Assembly: GCF_021648855.1 (NCBI RefSeq)
Contig: NZ_JAKJHX010000109.1
Location: forward strand, 1-18,076
DNA from: Tychonema litorale BBK16
GTDB taxonomy: Bacteria; Cyanobacteriota; Cyanobacteriia; Cyanobacteriales; Microcoleaceae
DNA: 18,076 bases
Direction of reading: 5' to 3'
In this document: positions 14,701 to 18,076 of the stretch, piece by piece
How positions within the stretch are numbered: the first letter of the stretch is position 1
How the letters are laid out: every line of letters starts with the position of its first letter
Translations under genes and position numbers: made by a program
The notes under the pieces: generated by a model
Seen by the model: the letters and a program-made list of their open reading frames with translations, nothing else
Databases searched by the model: none
Told to the model about the DNA's origin: nothing

Positions 14701-17700
14701 CTAGGAAGTTCGACAATACCGAATCCCACAGTCGGACAATCGGTACAAGTAACTGGTCGAGTTGACGAATTCCGCCCTGCTAACAACGCCACCAATCTGA
14801 CGATTACCCAAATTAATGCTACGGTTGCTGGGGCTGCTGTAGGCGCGATCGCATCTTTAGGAACAATCACTCCAATTGCGATCGGTACCGGCGGCCGGAT
14901 TCCACCGACAACCTCCATTCAAAACGACTTCACTACTGCTGGAAATGTCGAAACTGGAGGCGATTTCGATCCGACAACGGAAGGTATCGACTTCTATGAA
15001 AGTTTAGAATCAATGCTGGTGCAAGTCAACAATCCCGTAGTTGTCGGCCCCACAAATAACTTTGGCGAGTTCTACGTTTTGCCAGATAACGGTGTAAATG
15101 CTACGGGCAGAACTAATCGCGGTGGCATTGCCGTTTCTGCAACTGATTTCAATCCCGAACGCATTCAAATTGATGATACTCTGCTGAATCCTCCCACCAA
15201 TGGCAGCTTGTCACCTATTACCAACGTCGCCGACAAATTAAGCACAGTTACAGGCGTTATCGGTTACAGTTTCAGCAATTACGAGCTTTTAAATACCACT
15301 CAAATTCCTCAAGCTAGCGTCACATCCGGCGGACTGACTAAGGAAGTTACCAACTTAACTGGAACTGCCAGTCAGCTAACAGTTGCTACTTTCAATGTCG
15401 AGAATTTAGACCCCAGCGATACTGCCAAATTCCCCGCCATCGCCAGCCGCATTGTCACCAATCTGAAAAATCCTGACATTATTAATGTAGAGGAAATTCA
15501 AGACAATAATGGCGCGACAAATGATGGCGTAGTTGCGGCGGATACAACTTACAACACCTTAATTGCCGCAATTAAAACAGCGGGTGGCCCGACCTATGAA
15601 TTCCGGCAAATTAACCCGGTAAACAACCAAGATGGCGGCGAACCTGGTGGCAATATTCGAGTCGGATTCTTGTTCAATCCCAGCCGCGTTACTTTTGTCG
15701 ATCGCGCAGGCGGCACTTCCACAACCGCAACCACCGTTAGCAACGTTAGCGGCGCGCCCGTACTGTCAGCAAATCCCGGCAGAATTGACCCAACTAATGC
15801 AGCATTTAATACCAGCCGCAAGCCTTTAGTTGGTGAATTTCAATTCAACGGCCAATCGGTATTTGTCATTGCCAATCACTTTAACTCCAAAGGCGGAGAT
15901 CAACCGCTTTTCGGTCCCAATCAACCACCTGTTCTCACCACAGAAACTCAGCGCCTCCAGCAAGCACAAATAGTCAACAATTTTGTGGATAGCATTTTGG
16001 CAGTTGATGCCAATGCGAATGTAATTGTTGCCGGAGATTTGAACGATTTCCAGTTTTCGGAACCGCTGAATGTGGTGCGGGGAATTCCAGGGGGTAGTGG
16101 CACTGCTGTACTGCAAAACTTAATCGAAACCCTGCCGGAAAATGAACGCTATACCTATAATTTCCAAGGCAACGCGCAGGTGCTCGACCACATTTTAGCT
16201 AGCAATAATTTAGCTAAAAACTTAGCCGGCTTTGATGTTGTTCACATTAACTCAGAATTTGCCGACCAAGACAGCGATCACGATCCGAGTGTCGCCCGGT
16301 TTAACATTGCTTTACCGACTGTAACTATTACTGCAACAGATGCAGCAGCAGCCGAATCTGCTTCAAATCCGGGTATTTTTCGCATTACGCGATCGGGCAG
16401 TACCGCACTTCCGCTGACAGTGAATTATACAACTGCTAGCGGTACGGGTTTTGCCACCAGCAATGATTACACCCCGAATTTAACGGGTAGCATTATCATT
16501 CCCGTCGGTCAATCTTTTGCGGATGTTACTATTACCCCAATTGACGACACAATTGTCGAAGGTAGCGAAACTGTCAAGCTGACTTTAGTCGGTACCGCTG
16601 CTTACAACTTGGGGGCTGCTGGTACTGAAATGGCGACTGTGGCGATCGCAGATAACGACGTATCAGTCATACCAATACCGGGAACCTTTAATTTCAGCAG
16701 CGCCACTTACAGCGTTAATGAAAACGGCACAACCCAAACCATTGCAGTTAATCGTACCGGTGGCATCAATGTCTCCGCCTCAGTCAATTACGGCACTGCT
16801 GACGGTAGCGCCACCGCCGGAAGTGACTACACTGCGACATCGGGTACATTAAACTTTCTGTCTGGTGAAACTAGCAAAACTTTCACTATTCCAATTACTA
16901 ACGATACCTTGGTCGAAGGTAATGAAACTGTCAATCTCAGCTTGACAAATGCCACCAATAATGCTAGTTTAGGCAATCAAAAAACGGCGATTTTGACGAT
17001 CGTGGATACGACGGCGACTCCAACGCCAACCCCCACGCCGACTCCTACTCCCACGCCTACACCGACTCCTACTCCCACGCCCACAGCCGATCCAAGCTGT
17101 ATAGGCGATCGCATTGAACGACCAAACCTCGATCGACCAAATCCAGTCGATAATACCATCAACGGCAATTCCGGCATCTTCATTGGTACTCCCAAAAATG
17201 ACGGATATTTTGGTACCAACAACCCCAATATCTTCGATGGCAAAGCAGGTAACGACAACCTAATTGGTGGCAACAGCGCCGACATTTTAAACGGCAACGA
17301 AGGCAACGATTTCATCATAGGCAATCAAGGCAACGATATCCTGTTGGGCGGCAAAGGAAACGACATCATTATTGGCGGCTTTGGTAAAGATGTTATTTTC
17401 GGGAATCAAGGAAACGATTCACTTAACGGGCAAGAAGATGATGACTTAATCTTGGGTAATGAAGGTAACGATTTTATCGACGGCGGTAAAGGAAACGATA
17501 CTTTATTCGGCGGAAACGGTGAGGATTTAATTCTAGGTAGCGAAGGCAATGATACTCTCTTCGGAGAAGTTGGGGACGATACTTTGTCCGGTGATGGAGG
17601 AGATGACCTAATTTATGGCGGTCAAGGTAATGATTTAATTGACGGCGGTAAGGGCAATGATTTGATTTATGGAGACAAAGGTAACGATACACTTCTCGGT

Positions 17701-17985
17701 TGCGAAGGCAACGATATTTTGTTTGGAGGCTTAGGCAACGACAGCTTAATTGGCGGTTTGGGCAATGATATATTTGTCGTTGGAAACAATCTCGGACTTG
17801 ATACTATTTCCGATTTTGTCAAAGGCGAAGATTTGTTAGGATTGTCTGGTGGCTTGAGTTTCAATCAATTGAAAATCAGTCAGAGTAATAACAATACTTT
17901 GATTGAGGTGAATGGAATTGCGATCGCATCTTTAATCGGAGTTAATGCTTCCCTAATTAGTGTTAACGATTTCCGAGTTATCTAA
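11713..17985 (+). CDS. Giant modular extracellular nuclease (ExeM/NucH-like) with CARDB, Calx-beta and RTX repeats
   Basis: The 2090-residue protein probably degrades extracellular DNA or another phosphodiester after type I secretion. Order of parts: a beta-sandwich-like start (1-225); two CARDB-like repeats (about 226-487); an Ig-like part; a region like DUF3616 (about 600-910, with DIEAS and YWLASHSN); an OB-fold-like region as in ExeM nucleases (about 930-1040); and an endonuclease/exonuclease/phosphatase domain (about 1220-1530). The last has its motifs FNVEN (1227-1231), NVEEIQDN (E1260/E1261), GDLND (1441-1445) and SDHDP (1521-1525), so the metal-dependent site looks intact. Two Calx-beta domains follow (about 1536-1650, 1657-1767), then a Thr-Pro linker (1769-1791), about 19 RTX nonapeptides (1847-2024) and a short hydrophobic end (DTISDFVKGEDLL to NDFRVI). 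No N-terminal signal peptide is present; RTX plus this C-terminus indicates T1SS export. No T1SS genes are nearby. Confidence 0.9.
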   Translation: MPVNFAGSYTQTFDSLANTGTTNTWTNDTTLPGWFLYRQSATPAATAITAYTVDGGTATGGSFYSYGSTNSTDRALGGLGSGGAYFGDPVAGNIAGWIAFSATNTTGSTINSLNVSFNGEQWRKNNNATAHSMVLEYGLGATFDSVTWTVPGGNLDWTSPVATAAAAAAVDGNVAGRVAGRGGALNGLNWANNSTLWLRWVERNDTGNDHGLAIDDFSVSLPSQPDLTITSIGPANATVGAPFNYTLTLNNAGGSNATGVIANFTLPAGVTYNSASGTGFTATQAAGVVTFTGGAIAAGGSIPLTVNVTPTTAGTVTSNVGAAVADPGSTIAETNETNNSSTAAVTTTVAATSAPDLTITSSAPATATVNTPFDYTLTLTNSGTAATPGGVSANFTLPAGVTYNSASGTGFTATQAAGVVTFTGGAIAAGGTVPLTINVTPTAAATVTSAIGAAVADPANAITESNEINNSSAAAVTTTVTVSNTPPTIAPSAASTFLTVPSLSGVINDPTDPAKNFGVNFTLADAETAVANLTLTATSSNTAVVPNANLTISGTGASRNLKINPVGVGFADVTVTVSDGTNTTSTVLKYAASAASGTPAVSRFLTGTSDASTAIAIDSNYMLVGDDEDQTIRLYDRANSGLPVKTFNFTNSLGLTDISGGVPREIDIEASTRVGNKIYWLASHSNASGGNLRPNRYRLFATDISGTGATTNLTFAGKYDNLRTDLIAWGNANNFNFTASAAAGKIPEATTLDGFNIEGLTIAPNGTTAYVAFRAPQVPASDRTKALIAPITNFTDLVTGTATSATIGAPIQLDLGGRGIRSIDRNANNEYLIVAGPADSATGTAPKDFRLYTWTGNAADAPQVRSANLTALNAGGSFESIVEVPSNLTDTSQIQLLVDNGDNLWYGDNVISKELPQDNFQKFRSDIVTLGASPVRIRNIQGATHTSPLATQTVSNVPGVVTALIATGSGRGFYLQDPTADTGANPNSTSEAIFVFLGSSTIPNPTVGQSVQVTGRVDEFRPANNATNLTITQINATVAGAAVGAIASLGTITPIAIGTGGRIPPTTSIQNDFTTAGNVETGGDFDPTTEGIDFYESLESMLVQVNNPVVVGPTNNFGEFYVLPDNGVNATGRTNRGGIAVSATDFNPERIQIDDTLLNPPTNGSLSPITNVADKLSTVTGVIGYSFSNYELLNTTQIPQASVTSGGLTKEVTNLTGTASQLTVATFNVENLDPSDTAKFPAIASRIVTNLKNPDIINVEEIQDNNGATNDGVVAADTTYNTLIAAIKTAGGPTYEFRQINPVNNQDGGEPGGNIRVGFLFNPSRVTFVDRAGGTSTTATTVSNVSGAPVLSANPGRIDPTNAAFNTSRKPLVGEFQFNGQSVFVIANHFNSKGGDQPLFGPNQPPVLTTETQRLQQAQIVNNFVDSILAVDANANVIVAGDLNDFQFSEPLNVVRGIPGGSGTAVLQNLIETLPENERYTYNFQGNAQVLDHILASNNLAKNLAGFDVVHINSEFADQDSDHDPSVARFNIALPTVTITATDAAAAESASNPGIFRITRSGSTALPLTVNYTTASGTGFATSNDYTPNLTGSIIIPVGQSFADVTITPIDDTIVEGSETVKLTLVGTAAYNLGAAGTEMATVAIADNDVSVIPIPGTFNFSSATYSVNENGTTQTIAVNRTGGINVSASVNYGTADGSATAGSDYTATSGTLNFLSGETSKTFTIPITNDTLVEGNETVNLSLTNATNNASLGNQKTAILTIVDTTATPTPTPTPTPTPTPTPTPTPTPTADPSCIGDRIERPNLDRPNPVDNTINGNSGIFIGTPKNDGYFGTNNPNIFDGKAGNDNLIGGNSADILNGNEGNDFIIGNQGNDILLGGKGNDIIIGGFGKDVIFGNQGNDSLNGQEDDDLILGNEGNDFIDGGKGNDTLFGGNGEDLILGSEGNDTLFGEVGDDTLSGDGGDDLIYGGQGNDLIDGGKGNDLIYGDKGNDTLLGCEGNDILFGGLGNDSLIGGLGNDIFVVGNNLGLDTISDFVKGEDLLGLSGGLSFNQLKISQSNNNTLIEVNGIAIASLIGVNASLISVNDFRVI
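12496..13004 (+). repeat. Duplicated CARDB module with near-identical 116-bp cores
   Basis: The core at 12496-12611 recurs at 12889-13004, a spacing of 393 bp (131 codons). I count six differences in 116 bases, all in third codon positions and all silent; both copies encode ANFTLPAGVTYNSASGTGFT and onward to GGAIAAGG. Sequence on either side of the cores is clearly more diverged. Confidence 0.85.
17017..17085 (+). repeat. Thr-Pro linker repeat
   Basis: Twenty-three codons alternate Thr and Pro. At DNA level ACTCCTACTCCCACGCC recurs with a 24-bp period. Such linkers separate secreted domains; here it divides the catalytic/Calx-beta part from the RTX part. Confidence 0.9.
17251..17784 (+). repeat. 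RTX nonapeptide array (calcium-binding)
   Basis: About 19 consecutive 9-residue units of the form NDxLxGGxG run from residue 1847 to a closing NDIFVVG at 2018-2024. Several carry D, E or K in the first position (KDVIFGNQG, DDLILGNEG, EDLILGSEG). Arrays like this fold into a parallel beta-roll when calcium is met outside the cell. One unit (NDTLLGCEG) has a cysteine, which is unusual in RTX proteins. Confidence 0.92.
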
Positions 17986-18021
17986 GCGGATCTGATATCA
18001 TTTTCGGTTGCATTGGGATGA

Positions 18022-18076
18022 GGCGTTGCTGAATCTAGGTATGATTAACTTGCTTAGGCAATTCCCGAAATGTAGG
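18022..18076. mobile_element. Possible left end of an IS5/IS903-like element (cut by the window edge)
   Basis: GGCGTTGCTGAATC (18022-18035) resembles the terminal repeat of IS903-type IS5-family elements (GGCTTTGTTGAATAAATC), recalled from memory. It begins 36 bases after the nuclease gene stop. No transposase frame or second end is inside the window. Confidence 0.3.

Noticed and set aside
16977..17324. Gly-Val repeat frame on the minus strand
   Set aside because: It is the complement of the Thr-Pro linker and RTX coding region of the nuclease.

Overview
The window is chromosomal DNA from a cyanobacterium, most likely a filamentous one of the Oscillatoria/Microcoleus/Phormidium type. The evidence is the frequent HIP1 octamer GCGATCGC (for example at 2361, 2616, 2712, 12595 and 12988), heptanucleotide tandem repeats, G/C-rich dispersed palindromes, and genes whose sequences read as cyanobacterial. 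The phylum is well supported; the genus is a guess.

Layout. 1-231: a stem-loop with a T-run that may be the right end of an IS200/IS605-type element, then a small palindrome. 232-2800: three leftward genes, namely a DrrA-type ABC ATPase, a 62-residue cyanobacterial protein of unknown function, and a class II histone-deacetylase-like amidohydrolase. 2801-3101: a divergent intergenic region with a good extended -10 promoter for gyrA. 3102-5816: gyrA, with an acidic triplicated insertion in its C-terminal domain. 5817-6107: a dispersed hairpin and the 3' remnant of a Uma2-family gene. 6108-9193: a translationally coupled pair made of a pterin-carbinolamine dehydratase with a signal peptide and a secreted protein that joins a two-partner-secretion (haemagglutination-activity) domain to a CHAT caspase-like protease. 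9194-9418: eight heptamer repeats and a 102-bp inverted-repeat element. 9419-11260: apolipoprotein N-acyltransferase (lnt) carrying three in-frame repeat insertions. 11261-11712: a 102-bp MITE-like element with an apparent 8-bp target duplication, then the leader of the next gene. 11713-17985: a 2090-residue modular extracellular nuclease with RTX repeats. 18022-18076: possibly the left end of an IS5/IS903-like element.

Themes. From 6108 on, all four intact genes act in or beyond the cell envelope: the exported PCD-like protein, the secreted CHAT protein, the lipoprotein acyltransferase and the type-I-secreted nuclease. No secretion partner (TpsB, or the T1SS ABC/MFP proteins) is in the window, so functional links between these genes are not shown by sequence apart from the ATGA overlap of the PCD and CHAT genes.

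The second theme is repeats. There are short palindromes, heptamer arrays and two 102-bp inverted-repeat elements, both between genes and, in lnt, inside a conserved coding sequence where the reading frame has been kept by compensating indels. The most unusual items are the PCD/TPS-CHAT pair and the repeat-invaded lnt. Neither proves a new system, but both merit a check.
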